The position numbers and the translations under genes were made by a program. DNA of 64,000 nucleotides. Source: Mycolicibacterium cosmeticum. GTDB lineage: Bacteria > Actinomycetota > Actinomycetes > Mycobacteriales > Mycobacteriaceae. Positions 22,915 through 32,347 of this stretch are shown here, one piece after another; within the stretch, counting starts at the first letter, position 1; each line of letters starts with the position of its first letter. The notes under the pieces were generated by a model, which saw only the letters and a list, made by a program, of their open reading frames with translations, had not been told where the DNA came from and searched no databases. Location of the stretch: contig NZ_CCBB010000002.1 in the NCBI RefSeq assembly GCF_000613185.1, positions 124,001-188,000 of the forward strand, in the 5' to 3' direction.

Positions 22915-24468
22915 GTGTTGCTGACCAGATTCATCAAGGCCCAGCTGTTGATCTTCACCATCGTGACCGTCATCGCCCTGGTGGTGCTGTCGCTGTTCTA
23001 CTTGCGGCTGCCCACCGCCGCCGGTATCGGGATGTACCGCCTGTACGCGGATCTGCCGAACTCGGCGGGTCTGTACGAGACGGCCAACGTCACCTACCGG
23101 GGCACCACCATCGGCAAGGTGCGCGACGTGCAGCCGACTGCGACCGGCGCCAGGGTGACCATGGACATCGACGACGATGCCAAGGTTCCGGTCGACGCGT
23201 CGGCCAACGTGCATTCGGTCTCGGCGGTGGGCGAGCAGTTCCTGGACCTGGTGTCGGAGAAGGACGAAGGCAAGTACTTCAGCTCCGGGCAGACCATCAC
23301 GAAGGGATCGGTGCCGTCCGAGGTGGGCCCTGCGCTCGATGCCGCCGAGCGCGGTCTCGCTGCGCTGCCCAAGGAGAAGATCGGTCAGTTGCTCGACGAG
23401 ACGGCGAAAGCCGTCGGGGGACTCGGGCCCGCCCTGCAGCGGGTGGTGGATTCCACCCAGGCGCTGGCGGGTGACTTCAAGGACAACCTGCCCTCGGTGA
23501 ACGATATCGTCGACCACTCCGGACCGATCATCGACAGCCAGGTGACTTCCGAGGATGCGATAGCGCAGTGGGCGGCCAACCTCAACACCATCGCCGCGCA
23601 GACCGCGGAACAGGACGGCCCGCTTCGGGGCGGCCTGCAGCAGGCCGCGCCGACGGCCGATCAGCTCAACGCCGTCTTCGGCGATGTGCGCGATGCGCTG
23701 CCGCAGACCCTGGCCAACCTTGAGGTCGTCATCGACATGCTCAAGCGGTACAACAAGAACGTCGAGCAGGTGCTGGTCGCACTGCCTCAGGGTGCGTCCA
23801 TAGCCCAGACCTCGACCATTTTTTCGCCGAATGCTCTCCTGCACCTTGCGTTGGGTATCAACTCGCCGCCGCCGTGCCTGACCGGGTTCCTGCCGGCCTC
23901 GCAGTGGCGGTCACCGGCCGACACCACCACCCAGCCGATCCCGTCGGGCATGTACTGCAAGATCCCCAAGGACTCGCCCAACGCGGTCCGCGGGGCGCGC
24001 AACTACCCGTGCGCCGACGTCCCGGGTAAGCGGGCGGCCACCCCGGCCGAGTGCCGCAGCAACGAGCCCTATGTGCCGCTGGGCACCAACCCCTGGTATG
24101 GCGATCCGAACCAGATCGTGGACTGCCCGGCCCCGGCCGCACGCTGCACCCATCCGGTCGAGCCCGGCCGGGTGATCCCGGCGCCGTCGATCAACAACGG
24201 GCTCAACCCGCTGGGCGCCAGCCAGCTGCCGCCGCCGGAGTCCTCCGCGCCGACCAGTGACCCGCTCACCCCGCCCGGCCAGGGCACCGTCACCTGCAGT
24301 GGACAGCAACCCAACCCGTGCATCTACACTCCGGCAGCAGGCCCCTCCGCGGTGTACAGCCCCCAGAGCGGCGAGGTGGTCGGCCCCGACGGCGTCAAGT
24401 ACACCGTCAACAACTCGATGAAGCCAGGAGATAGCGGATGGAAGGAGATGCTGGCACCAGCCGGCTGA
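22915..24468 (+). CDS. mce1F: Mce1F
   Basis: A 517-residue MCE protein with an N-terminal anchor (FTIVTVIALVVLSLFYL), an MCE domain (DLPNSAGLYETANVTYRGTTIGKV), a helical segment and a long C-terminal region with several cysteines and Pro-rich linkers. The GTG start lies 3 bp after mce1E. It is the last of the six Mce subunits, and its 3' end overlaps the first Mce-associated gene by 31 bp. Confidence 0.93.
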   Translation: MLLTRFIKAQLLIFTIVTVIALVVLSLFYLRLPTAAGIGMYRLYADLPNSAGLYETANVTYRGTTIGKVRDVQPTATGARVTMDIDDDAKVPVDASANVHSVSAVGEQFLDLVSEKDEGKYFSSGQTITKGSVPSEVGPALDAAERGLAALPKEKIGQLLDETAKAVGGLGPALQRVVDSTQALAGDFKDNLPSVNDIVDHSGPIIDSQVTSEDAIAQWAANLNTIAAQTAEQDGPLRGGLQQAAPTADQLNAVFGDVRDALPQTLANLEVVIDMLKRYNKNVEQVLVALPQGASIAQTSTIFSPNALLHLALGINSPPPCLTGFLPASQWRSPADTTTQPIPSGMYCKIPKDSPNAVRGARNYPCADVPGKRAATPAECRSNEPYVPLGTNPWYGDPNQIVDCPAPAARCTHPVEPGRVIPAPSINNGLNPLGASQLPPPESSAPTSDPLTPPGQGTVTCSGQQPNPCIYTPAAGPSAVYSPQSGEVVGPDGVKYTVNNSMKPGDSGWKEMLAPAG

Positions 24469-25070
24469 ACCCCACCCCGGACGCCGAGCAATCGGACGAC
24501 TCAGAAGAACCCATAACGCACACTCCCGAGGAACAGCCCGAGCCGGCGGTCCCGGCCGGCGCCGCTCGGCCCGAACGGCTCGGCGTGGGCTGGGTGGCCG
24601 CCATCTGCGCCGGCCTGCTGGTCCTGACCGCCGGGCTGGCCGTGCTCGGCTACCTGGCGGTGCAGGCCAATGCCCGCAGCGCCCAGATCGGGCGCGACGA
24701 CGCCGTCGCCCTGCAGGCGGCCAAGGATTGCGTGACCGCGACCCAAGCCCCGGACACCGCGTCGATGGGCGCCAGCCAGGCCAAGATCATCGCGTGCTCG
24801 ACCGGTGACTTCGGTGCCCAGGCCGGCTTCTTCAGCGGCATGATGGTCGAGGCGTACCAGGCGGCCAACGTGACGGTGCAGGTGTCGGATCTGCGTGCCG
24901 CCGTGGAACGGCACAACGACGACGGGTCGGTCGACATCCTGGTGGCCGTGCGCACCAAGGTGACCAACTCGCAAGCCGCCGACCAGGAACAGGGTTACCG
25001 CCTGCGGGTGACGATGCAACGCGACGAGGGCACCTACAAGATCGCCAATCTCGTCCAGGTGACGACGTGA
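24438..25070 (+). CDS. Mce-associated membrane protein (Rv0175-like)
   Basis: A 210-residue protein with an acidic, Pro/Glu-rich cytoplasmic N-terminus, one membrane segment (about residues 50-75) and a periplasmic alpha+beta domain related to the NTF2-like fold of Mce-associated proteins. The ATG at 24438 has AGGAG upstream within mce1F. Mam proteins are thought to stabilise or assemble the Mce complex. The downstream partner overlaps it by 4 bp. Confidence 0.85.
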   Translation: MEGDAGTSRLNPTPDAEQSDDSEEPITHTPEEQPEPAVPAGAARPERLGVGWVAAICAGLLVLTAGLAVLGYLAVQANARSAQIGRDDAVALQAAKDCVTATQAPDTASMGASQAKIIACSTGDFGAQAGFFSGMMVEAYQAANVTVQVSDLRAAVERHNDDGSVDILVAVRTKVTNSQAADQEQGYRLRVTMQRDEGTYKIANLVQVTT

Positions 25071-26059
25071 CGGCGGTGCTGGACGTGAACTCAGACATGA
25101 ACCCGGACGCGGACGCGGCGGCGCCGGACGGCGCGGTCGTCGAGGTGCCGGTGGCGGCCTGGGCCGCGCGGGCCGGGGCGCTGACCGTCGACGTGCTGTT
25201 CGGGGTGGCCGCCGCCGCGGTGATGGCGCTGCTGGCCTGGATTTCGCCGTGGCAGGGCTGGCAGTGGTGGCTGTACGTGGTCGTGCTGGTGCTGTTCGGC
25301 GGGGCGGTCCTGGTGAACCGCTGGCTACTACCGGCCTGGACGGGCTGGACACTGGGCCGGGCGGTCGCCGGCATCCGGGTGGTCGGGCGCACCGGCGCGC
25401 GGGTGGGCGTCCTCCGATTGATGGCGCGCGATATCGCCCATCTGCTCGACACGGCCGCGCTGTTCGTCGGGTGGCTGTGGCCGCTGTGGGACCGGCGCGG
25501 CCGAACCTTCGCGGACCTGCTGCTGCGCACCGAGGTTCACCGAGTCGACGCGCCGCCACGCGATCTGCGCAAGCCGGTGGCGGTGGGCATGGTGGCCACC
25601 GTCGTGATGTGCGGTGCCGGTGCCGCACTGGGATACGGCGCGGTGTACCGACACGACCGCGCGGTGGACCGGGCCAGAGCCGAGATCTCGCAGCAGGGCC
25701 CACGCATCGTCGAACAGATGCTCAGCTACAGCCCGCAGACCGTCAAGGACGATTTCGCCAAGGCGCAGTCGCTGGCGACCGACAGTTATCGGCCTCAGCT
25801 TGTCGCCCAACAGAATTCGGTGCAGAAGGCACCGATCGTGGACAACGAGTACTGGACCGTCAACAGCGCGGTCACCGAGGTGGCGCCCACGACGGCCACC
25901 ATGTTGATGGCCATGCAGGGACAGCGCGGAGCCGACCCGGCCTCGATGAAATTCATCACCGCGACGGTGCAGGTCGATTTCGTCGAGTCCGGTGGGCAGT
26001 GGCGTGTGCAGAACCTCACGGTGATCACCCGCCCGCAACCGGGCGGAGGGCCGCGATGA
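25067..26059 (+). CDS. RDD-domain Mce-associated membrane protein (Rv0176-like)
   Basis: A 330-residue protein. The N-terminal half is an RDD membrane domain with the expected conserved Arg and Asp residues (AARAGALTVDVLFG, then WTGWTLGRAVAGIRVVGRTG and DRRGRTFADLLL). Another membrane segment near residue 175-195 is followed by a periplasmic Mam-type domain ending at about residue 325. GTG start overlaps the preceding stop as GTGA. The fusion of RDD and Mam domains is the Rv0176 layout. Confidence 0.85.
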   Translation: MTAVLDVNSDMNPDADAAAPDGAVVEVPVAAWAARAGALTVDVLFGVAAAAVMALLAWISPWQGWQWWLYVVVLVLFGGAVLVNRWLLPAWTGWTLGRAVAGIRVVGRTGARVGVLRLMARDIAHLLDTAALFVGWLWPLWDRRGRTFADLLLRTEVHRVDAPPRDLRKPVAVGMVATVVMCGAGAALGYGAVYRHDRAVDRARAEISQQGPRIVEQMLSYSPQTVKDDFAKAQSLATDSYRPQLVAQQNSVQKAPIVDNEYWTVNSAVTEVAPTTATMLMAMQGQRGADPASMKFITATVQVDFVESGGQWRVQNLTVITRPQPGGGPR

Positions 26060-26607
26060 GCCCGCGCCGCCACGTCGATCCCGGGACGCCCGAACTCTTT
26101 GTGACCGTGCACAACCCGCCGAGGCGATGGGGCCTGCCGCTGGTCGGCGGTGTCTGCGCGGTGGTGCTGGCCGCCATCATTGGGGCCTGCACGATCATGG
26201 CGATGGCGCACGAATCGGACCGTCGCACCGAGCGCCGGGATGCCTCCGCGTTGGCCTACGTCCGCGACTTCATGACCGTCTACACCACCATGGACCCGTT
26301 CCACGCCAACGACTACGCCGACCGGATCAAGGCGCAGGGCACCGGCGAATTCGTCAAACAGTTCACCGAGAAGCAGAACGAGATCGTCATCCAGGTGGCC
26401 CGCGCCGAGCCGACGACCGGTACCGTGCTGGCTGCGGGCGTGCAGCGCTGGAACGACAACGGCAGCGCCGACGTCCTGGTCGCGACGAAGATGACCTCCA
26501 AGACACCCGACGGGAAGCAGACCATCGAGACCGGGAGCCGTTGGCTGGCAACGACTATTCAGGAAGGGCGCCAGTGGAAGATCAGCCGGCTGATCCAGGT
26601 GATCTGA
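26056..26607 (+). CDS. Mce-associated membrane protein (Rv0177-like)
   Basis: A 183-residue protein with one N-terminal membrane segment (LPLVGGVCAVVLAAIIGACTIMAM, about residues 27-50) and a periplasmic Mam domain ending in WKISRLIQVI. The ATG at 26056 overlaps the previous stop as ATGA and gives a product almost identical in length to Rv0177. Confidence 0.86.
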   Translation: MSPRRHVDPGTPELFVTVHNPPRRWGLPLVGGVCAVVLAAIIGACTIMAMAHESDRRTERRDASALAYVRDFMTVYTTMDPFHANDYADRIKAQGTGEFVKQFTEKQNEIVIQVARAEPTTGTVLAAGVQRWNDNGSADVLVATKMTSKTPDGKQTIETGSRWLATTIQEGRQWKISRLIQVI

Positions 26608-27278
26608 CCACCGGGTCCAGCGACGAGCAGACCGAAGCCCAGCCGACCGGGAAGGCAGCGCGGGCCGCGGCCGCCCCGGCCGAGCCGGAAACCGAGCCAG
26701 GAGCCGAGGCCGAGCCGGAGGTGGATGCTGCCGCGGCCGAACCCGTGCTGGTGCCGCACCGCACGGCAAGCCGGGCCCTGAAGACCGCGGCCGTGGTCGC
26801 GGCCCTGCTGTTCGTCGCGGCCGGTGCCTTCGCCGGCGCCACGGCACAGCGGTACCTGTCCGACCGGGCGCTGGTGCACACCAAGCTGGAGATCGCCCGC
26901 ACCGCGACCAACGCCATCACGACGCTGTGGACGTACACGCCCGAAGACATGGAGTCTCTGCCCGACCGGGCCGAGAAGTACCTGGGCGGCGACTTCGCCG
27001 CCCAGTACCGCCAGTACATCGACGCGATCGTCGCGCCGAACAAGCAGGCCCAGGTCTCCAACAGCACCCAGGTGCTCGGCGCGGCCATCGAGACGATCAG
27101 CCCCGGCCAGGCGACCGCGCTGGTGTACACCAACTCGGTGGCGACCAGTCCGGTCACCAAGAACATCCCGTCACTGCGGTACCTGTCCTACCGGCTGACG
27201 CTGGAGCGCCGAAACTCCACCTGGCTGATCACCGAGATGACGCCGGTCACCTCGCTGGATCTCACCCCGCGGCTGTAG
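26574..27278 (+). CDS. Mce-associated membrane protein (Rv0178-like)
   Basis: A 234-residue protein with an acidic Ala/Glu/Pro-rich cytoplasmic N-terminus (to about residue 60), one membrane segment (TAAVVAALLFVAAGAFAGA) and a periplasmic Mam domain. The GTG at 26574, preceded by AGGAAGG, lies inside the previous gene and gives a 34-bp overlap. The frame is open further upstream, but that part is only the other frame of the preceding gene. It ends the mce1 block proper. Confidence 0.85.
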   Translation: MEDQPADPGDLTTGSSDEQTEAQPTGKAARAAAAPAEPETEPGAEAEPEVDAAAAEPVLVPHRTASRALKTAAVVAALLFVAAGAFAGATAQRYLSDRALVHTKLEIARTATNAITTLWTYTPEDMESLPDRAEKYLGGDFAAQYRQYIDAIVAPNKQAQVSNSTQVLGAAIETISPGQATALVYTNSVATSPVTKNIPSLRYLSYRLTLERRNSTWLITEMTPVTSLDLTPRL

Positions 27279-27285
27279 GCGCGCG

Positions 27286-27960
27286 ATGCGCTCTCCGGTG
27301 TCCCGGCGGTCGACCGTGACGGCCCTGCTGCTGTTGACGTTCGCCACCGGCGTGGTGGACGCGGTGAGCGTGCTGGTGCTCGGCCACGTCTTCGTGGCCA
27401 ACATGACGGGCAACGTGATCTTCCTGGGGTTCTGGTTTGTCCCCGGATCGGGGGTGGACCTCACCGCAGCGGCCGTCGCGTTCGCCGGTTTCGTCGCCGG
27501 AACGGTGCTCGGCGGACGGCTGGCGCGGCATCTCGATGCGCGGGTGCGCCGATGGCTGGTGGTGACCCTGGTTGTCGAAGCGGCGATCATCGCGACCATG
27601 GCCGTGCTCGCCGGGGCCGGCGTGCTCGACTACCGCGACGACAGCAAGCTGATTTTGATCGCCGGGCTCGCGGTGAGCTTCGGCTGTCAGAACGCCACCG
27701 CACGGCAGTTCGGCATCCAGGAGTTGAGCACCACGGTGCTGACCTCCACCATCGTGGGAATCGGGTTCGACAGCCGGTTGGCCGGCGGCACCGGGCAGGG
27801 CGAGAAGCTGCGCTACACCGTCGTGCTCACCATGTGCGGCGGCGCGGTGCTCGGGGCGACGTTGAGCCGCTACACCGTCGCTCCGGTGATCGGTCTGGCC
27901 GCCGCGATCGTCACGGCTTCGGCGGCCATCTTCGCGTTCGGACCCGGGAACGCCGATTAG
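27286..27960 (+). CDS. YoaK-type membrane protein (DUF1275)
   Basis: A 224-residue protein with about six membrane segments. The N-terminal motif ATGVVDAVSVLVLGHVFVANMTGN is characteristic of DUF1275/YoaK, a poorly characterised family of inner-membrane proteins. It starts 7 bp after the last Mce-associated gene and may be co-transcribed with it. A functional link to Mce1 is not established. Confidence 0.83.
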   Translation: MRSPVSRRSTVTALLLLTFATGVVDAVSVLVLGHVFVANMTGNVIFLGFWFVPGSGVDLTAAAVAFAGFVAGTVLGGRLARHLDARVRRWLVVTLVVEAAIIATMAVLAGAGVLDYRDDSKLILIAGLAVSFGCQNATARQFGIQELSTTVLTSTIVGIGFDSRLAGGTGQGEKLRYTVVLTMCGGAVLGATLSRYTVAPVIGLAAAIVTASAAIFAFGPGNAD

Positions 27961-27970
27961 CCCGACCATC

Positions 27971-28561
27971 GTGGTGGCCGGGCCGGTGCCGGACGTGAGC
28001 ACCGAGCAATGGCGAAAGTGGTTGGAGATCAACACAATCGGCCAGCTGGCCGCGACCAGGGCGGTGCTGCCGCGGCCGCGCGGATCGCACGGGCGGGTGG
28101 TGTTCACCTCCAGCATCGACGGCCGGCTCTCAGCCCGCTGACCGGTGCGGACGCCCCTCCCGGTGCTGCTGGTCGAGCTCGCCCAGACCGACACCGATGT
28201 GTGGCGCACCGCCGGCGCCGTGGTCGACGACATGGCGGCCGAGCTGACTCCGCCGCGGCGGGAACTGTGCGCCGGCCACGTTGCTGGAATGCGCAAGTCG
28301 GTGCCAATTACGCAGCGGCTCGCGGTTCCGCCCGCGGCGCTGGCCGAGGTCGGGTACACGGCGCTGACCTCGCCGCGGTCCCGTCCGTGCCACCTCGTCG
28401 GCATCGGTTCCGAAGTCCGGATGCGGTTGATGGCGAATATCCTGCCTTCTTTGCGGGACCGGATCGTGCGGATGGTGATGCGTCACCCTGACCAAAACCC
28501 AACGCGCACAAGCCTTCGACGCGGCCGAAAGTTTCCCCGCAAAACCATGGAGGGGGTGTGA
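27971..28561 (+). pseudogene. Decayed short-chain dehydrogenase (SDR) remnant
   Basis: In one frame the sequence reads VAGPVPDVSTEQWRKWLEIN..IGQ and then GRVVFTSSIDGR, the middle of a classical SDR. A TGA follows at 28139-28141. Past it the same frame continues with LVELAQTDTDVWRT..AGHVAGMRKSVPITQR.., the C-terminal part of mycobacterial SDRs. The NAD-binding N-terminus and the catalytic Tyr-x-x-x-Lys segment are missing, so it is deleted at both the front and the middle. An open frame of 138 codons from 28145 is only this remnant and probably not a gene. Confidence 0.7.
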
Positions 28562-28617
28562 TCCGGGTGTTACCGTCCTGTGCATCGGCTGGCAGGCTAC
28601 GGGGAGGCGTGTGCGTC

Positions 28618-30993
28618 ATGGGGAATCATCGTGCGGTGACAGAGCGGACGAGACGGCTCGCGGTGGTGGGGGCGGCGACCGTCACCGCCACGGCGCTGAC
28701 GGTCGGGGCGGCCGCACCGCAGCCGCTGCCGCCGCGTCCCGAGCTGCGGCTGGTCCACGACCAGCCGCTGCACCTCGCCGCGTCCACGAGTTTGTTCCCG
28801 CCGCCCGGGGTGTTGTCGGATATCACTGGCGGACTGGGCAATTCGGCGTACAACGCGGCCCAGGACCTGTACGCCGCTATCGCGAACGCGCTGGTGGATC
28901 GGGTGAGCGTCCCCGCGCTGACCGGCGGACTGAACATCAACATCAGTGACATCCTCGACAAGATCCCGCTGGACCTGCTCGACCAGGTACTGGGCGCGGT
29001 CAAGATCAATCTCGGCTCGCTGCTGGACGGCGCGCTCGGGTCGGTGGTTTCCGGGGCGCTGATCCCGGTGCTTGATGCGATCGGCCTCACCGACTCCGCG
29101 GGCAACGTGACCTTGAGCGCCCTGCTCGGGCTGCTCGGCCTGGACCTGTCCAACATCGTCGACCTGGCCAACCTGGACATCCCCGGCGTCAACATCATCA
29201 CCCCCGGGCCGACCTTCGGCCTGCTGAAGATGCTCGGCGTGGATATCGGCTGGACCCCGGGGACCCCGAATGCCGTTGCCCAGGCCATCAATTCGACGCC
29301 CTATCTGGATATCAGCGGCGACGGTCTGCTGGATATCGTGTTCGAGCGGGCCAGTGACGTCATCGACGGTCTCGGGCCCATCCTGGGCGCGCCGCTGCAA
29401 CTGCTGGTGAACACCTTGCACGCGGTCACCGATGCGCTGCCGCTGGAACTGCTCAACATCACCGACGTGCGGATCCCCATCGTGGCCGGAATCGGGTTGG
29501 GCGCCTTCGCCACCGGGGCGGCCTACCCCAAGATCTTGGCCGAGTTGGCCAAGCAGCCCGGCGGCACGCAGTCCGGTGACCATCCGCTGGTCGGCAATTT
29601 CACCGTGCTGCCGATGGTGCTGCTGAACAATCTGGGTCGCGCGAACGGCGGCATGTTCTCGCGCTTCTACCCGCTCGGTGACCTGCTCGGCATCGACCTG
29701 TTGACCCCGGACACCGCGGCCACCCACAGCGGCGGACTGCCCCTGCTCAACACCGGTCTGGCCGTGGGCGGCGCCAACGTGCTGCCGGTGAAGATCGACG
29801 CGACCGTCCAGTACCAGCCGTTCTCCGACTTCGCCGCCTGGCCGAATCCTTTCACGCTGGCCAACAACCTGATGGCCGGCACCGTGGGTGCCAGCTACAT
29901 TCTGCGCGGCCTGACGCTGGACACCGTCCTGGAACAGGTCGGCGATGCGGTGGGCGATGTGGTGGGCAACATCACCGCCGGAAACCCTTTGGCGCTCAAC
30001 ATCTATCTCACCCTACCGGCCGCGACGCTGCCGCTGCTGGAACCGCTGTACCTGACCGGGGACGTGCTCAACGCGGTGAGCTTCGGCACGCTGGGTACCT
30101 TCCCGATCCGGCTCGCGAACGCGCTGGCGCCCGCGCTGACCAGCTTGGTGAACCTGGGCTACACCGATGTGGTGCGCAATCCCGACGGGACGTACACCAG
30201 GACGCTGACCGACGCCGCCACCCCGACCCCGTTCTTCTCGTTCCCGCACGTGAACCCGGGGCAGGTGGTCAACGACGTGATCAAGTCTCTGGTGAACGGT
30301 TTCCAGAAGGAGTTCTTCAGCGGTCACCCGACGGCCGCGCCGCCCAACGTGATCGACGAACTGGTGAAGCTGGTCAAGGGCATCACCAGCGGCAGCCTGG
30401 CCAAGGAGCTGACCAAGGCCGCCACCGACGCCGCCGATGCCGGCTTGGCCGCTGCCGGACTGGATAAGGCCGACGCCCTGCCGACCGCGGGTGCCCACAC
30501 CGTGACGGTGGCGGCGACCACCGCCGACGAGGCCACCTCGACCGGTAAGCACGCGGCACCGGTTGGGACTCCCGTTCCCGAGGATTCGGGTAATGAGCCT
30601 CGGCATGCGGCATCGGAGGATGCCACGGCGACCTCCGGCACCGAGACGTCCGGCACCGAGACGTCCGGCACCGAGACGTCCGGCACCGGGAAGTCCGACA
30701 CCGAGACGGATACGTCCAAGACCGACACCACCAAGACCGAAACGGATAAGAGCGGCACCGAGAAGTCCGATACCGCCAAGACCGACACCACCAAGGCCGG
30801 CACGCCCGCGGCCCAGACGACGCCGAAACCCAAGACCAAGAAGCAGGATCCGCTGAGCAACGCCGTTCGCGACATCACCCGGGCGCTGCACCCGAAGAAG
30901 AAGCCGGCCGCGGCCGATTCGGAGACCAAGGCCGGTGCCGGGTCGACCACGACGAAGAAGGCGGATTCCGGTTCGACGGGTGAGGCCGCCTGA
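28618..30993 (+). CDS. Large secreted mycobacterial protein, possible PE-PPE-type domain, repeat-rich tail
   Basis: A 791-residue protein. The N-terminal signal-like segment (RRLAVVGAATVTATALTVGAAA) is followed by a long Leu/Gly/Asn-rich region. A central part (TDVRIPIVAGIGLGAFATG to LVNLGYTDVVRNPDG, about residues 285-540) resembles the C-terminal PE-PPE domain in texture. The last 150 residues are Thr/Ser/Lys/Glu-rich with TSGTE repeats and a basic end. No GxSxG lipase motif is visible, so hydrolase activity is unlikely or unproven. The ATG at 28618 has GGGGAGG about 10 nt upstream; a longer frame from 28558 adds a segment without signal character. Function unknown. Confidence 0.75.
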   Translation: MGNHRAVTERTRRLAVVGAATVTATALTVGAAAPQPLPPRPELRLVHDQPLHLAASTSLFPPPGVLSDITGGLGNSAYNAAQDLYAAIANALVDRVSVPALTGGLNINISDILDKIPLDLLDQVLGAVKINLGSLLDGALGSVVSGALIPVLDAIGLTDSAGNVTLSALLGLLGLDLSNIVDLANLDIPGVNIITPGPTFGLLKMLGVDIGWTPGTPNAVAQAINSTPYLDISGDGLLDIVFERASDVIDGLGPILGAPLQLLVNTLHAVTDALPLELLNITDVRIPIVAGIGLGAFATGAAYPKILAELAKQPGGTQSGDHPLVGNFTVLPMVLLNNLGRANGGMFSRFYPLGDLLGIDLLTPDTAATHSGGLPLLNTGLAVGGANVLPVKIDATVQYQPFSDFAAWPNPFTLANNLMAGTVGASYILRGLTLDTVLEQVGDAVGDVVGNITAGNPLALNIYLTLPAATLPLLEPLYLTGDVLNAVSFGTLGTFPIRLANALAPALTSLVNLGYTDVVRNPDGTYTRTLTDAATPTPFFSFPHVNPGQVVNDVIKSLVNGFQKEFFSGHPTAAPPNVIDELVKLVKGITSGSLAKELTKAATDAADAGLAAAGLDKADALPTAGAHTVTVAATTADEATSTGKHAAPVGTPVPEDSGNEPRHAASEDATATSGTETSGTETSGTETSGTGKSDTETDTSKTDTTKTETDKSGTEKSDTAKTDTTKAGTPAAQTTPKPKTKKQDPLSNAVRDITRALHPKKKPAAADSETKAGAGSTTTKKADSGSTGEAA
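30631..30705 (+). repeat. Five tandem 15-bp coding repeats (TSGTE units)
   Basis: Units such as ACGTCCGGCACCGAG follow head to tail, the first four nearly identical and the fifth diverged. They encode TSGTE-like pentapeptides in the C-terminal tail of the secreted protein. Length change by slippage is expected to differ between strains. Confidence 0.85.
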
Positions 30994-31006
30994 ACCCCAA
31001 TGTCTT

Positions 31007-32089
31007 TCAGTTGAAGGCGAGCCAGGCCGGCAGCGCGCGTTCGCGGGAGTCGCACAGCACCTGATAGGTGTCACACGACCCCTTGGGCACGCCGGCGCCG
31101 GCCCACATGCCGCCGCTGTCGCGCCGCAGCACGATGGCCGACGACCCGCCACCGTCGAGCAGGATGGCGGTGTCACTGCCCAACCCGCGGAACAGGTCTT
31201 GGATCTGATCGGGGGTGTAACTGCCGCCCTGGAAGACGTACATCTCGTCGCGCTGGCGTGCGTAGGCCAGCGCGGTGCGGGCGGCCGACGGGCCGGGGTC
31301 GTTCAGCTGTCCGGTGTCACCGGGCGCCAGCAGGCCCAGACCGCTGACCGCGACGAAGCGGGTGCCCTTGTTCATCAGATCGGTGACGACCGGCGTCGCG
31401 GCGTCGAAATCGTCGCCGGCACGGGGGTTTATCACGAAAGGAGCGCCCGAGACGGGCAGGATCATGGTGGACAGGGGTGTCCAGATCTCGTTGCCGCCGG
31501 ACAACCCCTGCTTGCCCGCATAGGCCAGGGTGCCCGTCACCGCCGCGTTGGCCTTACCCTGCCCGCGGGTGTTGTCCACGTAGGCGCCCAGTGGCGAGCT
31601 GCAGCCCGACGTCTTCCACGACCCGCCGCGTTGTCCGCGGATGTCGAAGAAATTGGCGTTGACGGCAATGGTCGGGCGGCCCAACGCCTGCCACGCCGCA
31701 ATGGGCGAATAGATTTCCGAGGCCTGCGGCAGTCCCTCGGCAGTGCGGGCACCGGGGGTGCGCTCGCAGCGTGATTGATAGCCGGTGTGTGAGTCGACCA
31801 GCAACCGTGGGGTCAACCGCCCGGCGGCGCCCTTGATGATCATCAGATGGCCGCCGTTGCTCATCTCGTACCACTGGCCGGCGGCGTTGAGCATCGGCGC
31901 CGGAAACCCCGGGCCGAAGTTGTAGACGAGATAGGAACCGCGGGTGTTGGCCACCGCGTTCGCCAGCAGGGTACGGCCGTCGGCCGCGGCGGCGACCGGG
32001 GCCCCGATGCCCGTGGCAACGGCCGAGGTGACGGTGAGCACCGCGATGCCGACGGCAAGGCGCAGGAAGCATGCGGCAACGCTCGGCAC
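31007..32089 (-). CDS. Secreted phosphodiester glycosidase-family protein (NAGPA/DUF2233)
   Basis: A 360-residue exported protein. The signal peptide ends near APVAAAADG. The domain contains VNANFFDIRGQ, ALAYARQRDEMYVFQGG and the family hallmark TAILLDGGGSSAIVLRR, as in N-acetylglucosamine-1-phosphodiester glycosidases. It probably cleaves a sugar-phosphodiester in the envelope; the substrate is unknown. The GTG at 32089 has AGGGGATC just upstream and gives a clean signal peptide. The frame stays open for another 32 codons, but those lie across the promoter. Confidence 0.82.
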   Translation of the reverse strand: MPSVAACFLRLAVGIAVLTVTSAVATGIGAPVAAAADGRTLLANAVANTRGSYLVYNFGPGFPAPMLNAAGQWYEMSNGGHLMIIKGAAGRLTPRLLVDSHTGYQSRCERTPGARTAEGLPQASEIYSPIAAWQALGRPTIAVNANFFDIRGQRGGSWKTSGCSSPLGAYVDNTRGQGKANAAVTGTLAYAGKQGLSGGNEIWTPLSTMILPVSGAPFVINPRAGDDFDAATPVVTDLMNKGTRFVAVSGLGLLAPGDTGQLNDPGPSAARTALAYARQRDEMYVFQGGSYTPDQIQDLFRGLGSDTAILLDGGGSSAIVLRRDSGGMWAGAGVPKGSCDTYQVLCDSRERALPAWLAFN

Positions 32090-32123
32090 GACGATCCCCT
32101 TCTGGCAAACTTTCGAGAAGCTC

Positions 32124-32151
32124 AGGATAATCACAGCTGACGCACTGTCAA
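32124..32151 (-). promoter_or_regulatory. SigA-type promoter for the phosphodiester glycosidase gene
   Basis: On the minus strand TTGACA (32146-32151) and TATCCT (32124-32129) are separated by 16 bp, the strongest housekeeping-type promoter seen in the window. Transcription would start near 32117, about 28 nt before the GTG. Confidence 0.7.
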
Positions 32152-32280
32152 CTTTCGTCACGGCCTGATAACGCTTCTGCCACAAGAGAATTGCCGGAAG
32201 GCGCGATGTGCGGCGAAGAATCGGATCTGTCCCCGGAACACGAGGACGCTGTTGCCTTCAGTATACCGGCGCGCGGCGGC

Positions 32281-32290
32281 CCTCATGAGG
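32281..32290. promoter_or_regulatory. Palindrome and candidate promoter upstream of the rifamycin phosphotransferase-like gene
   Basis: CCTCATGAGG is a perfect 10-bp palindrome. CATAAT at 32306-32311, 37 bp before the start codon, differs from the ideal -10 by one base. I did not find the 19-bp rifamycin-associated element known from other actinomycetes. This is a weak candidate regulatory region only. Confidence 0.3.
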
Positions 32291-32347
32291 CCGTGATTTT
32301 TGCCCCATAATCGCTTCCCGCATGGGCGAAAACGGCTGAATGGGGGA

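Noticed and set aside
32281..32347. Rifamycin-associated element upstream of the Rph-like gene
   Set aside because: I looked for the 19-bp inverted repeat known from other actinomycetes and saw only a 10-bp palindrome without its core.
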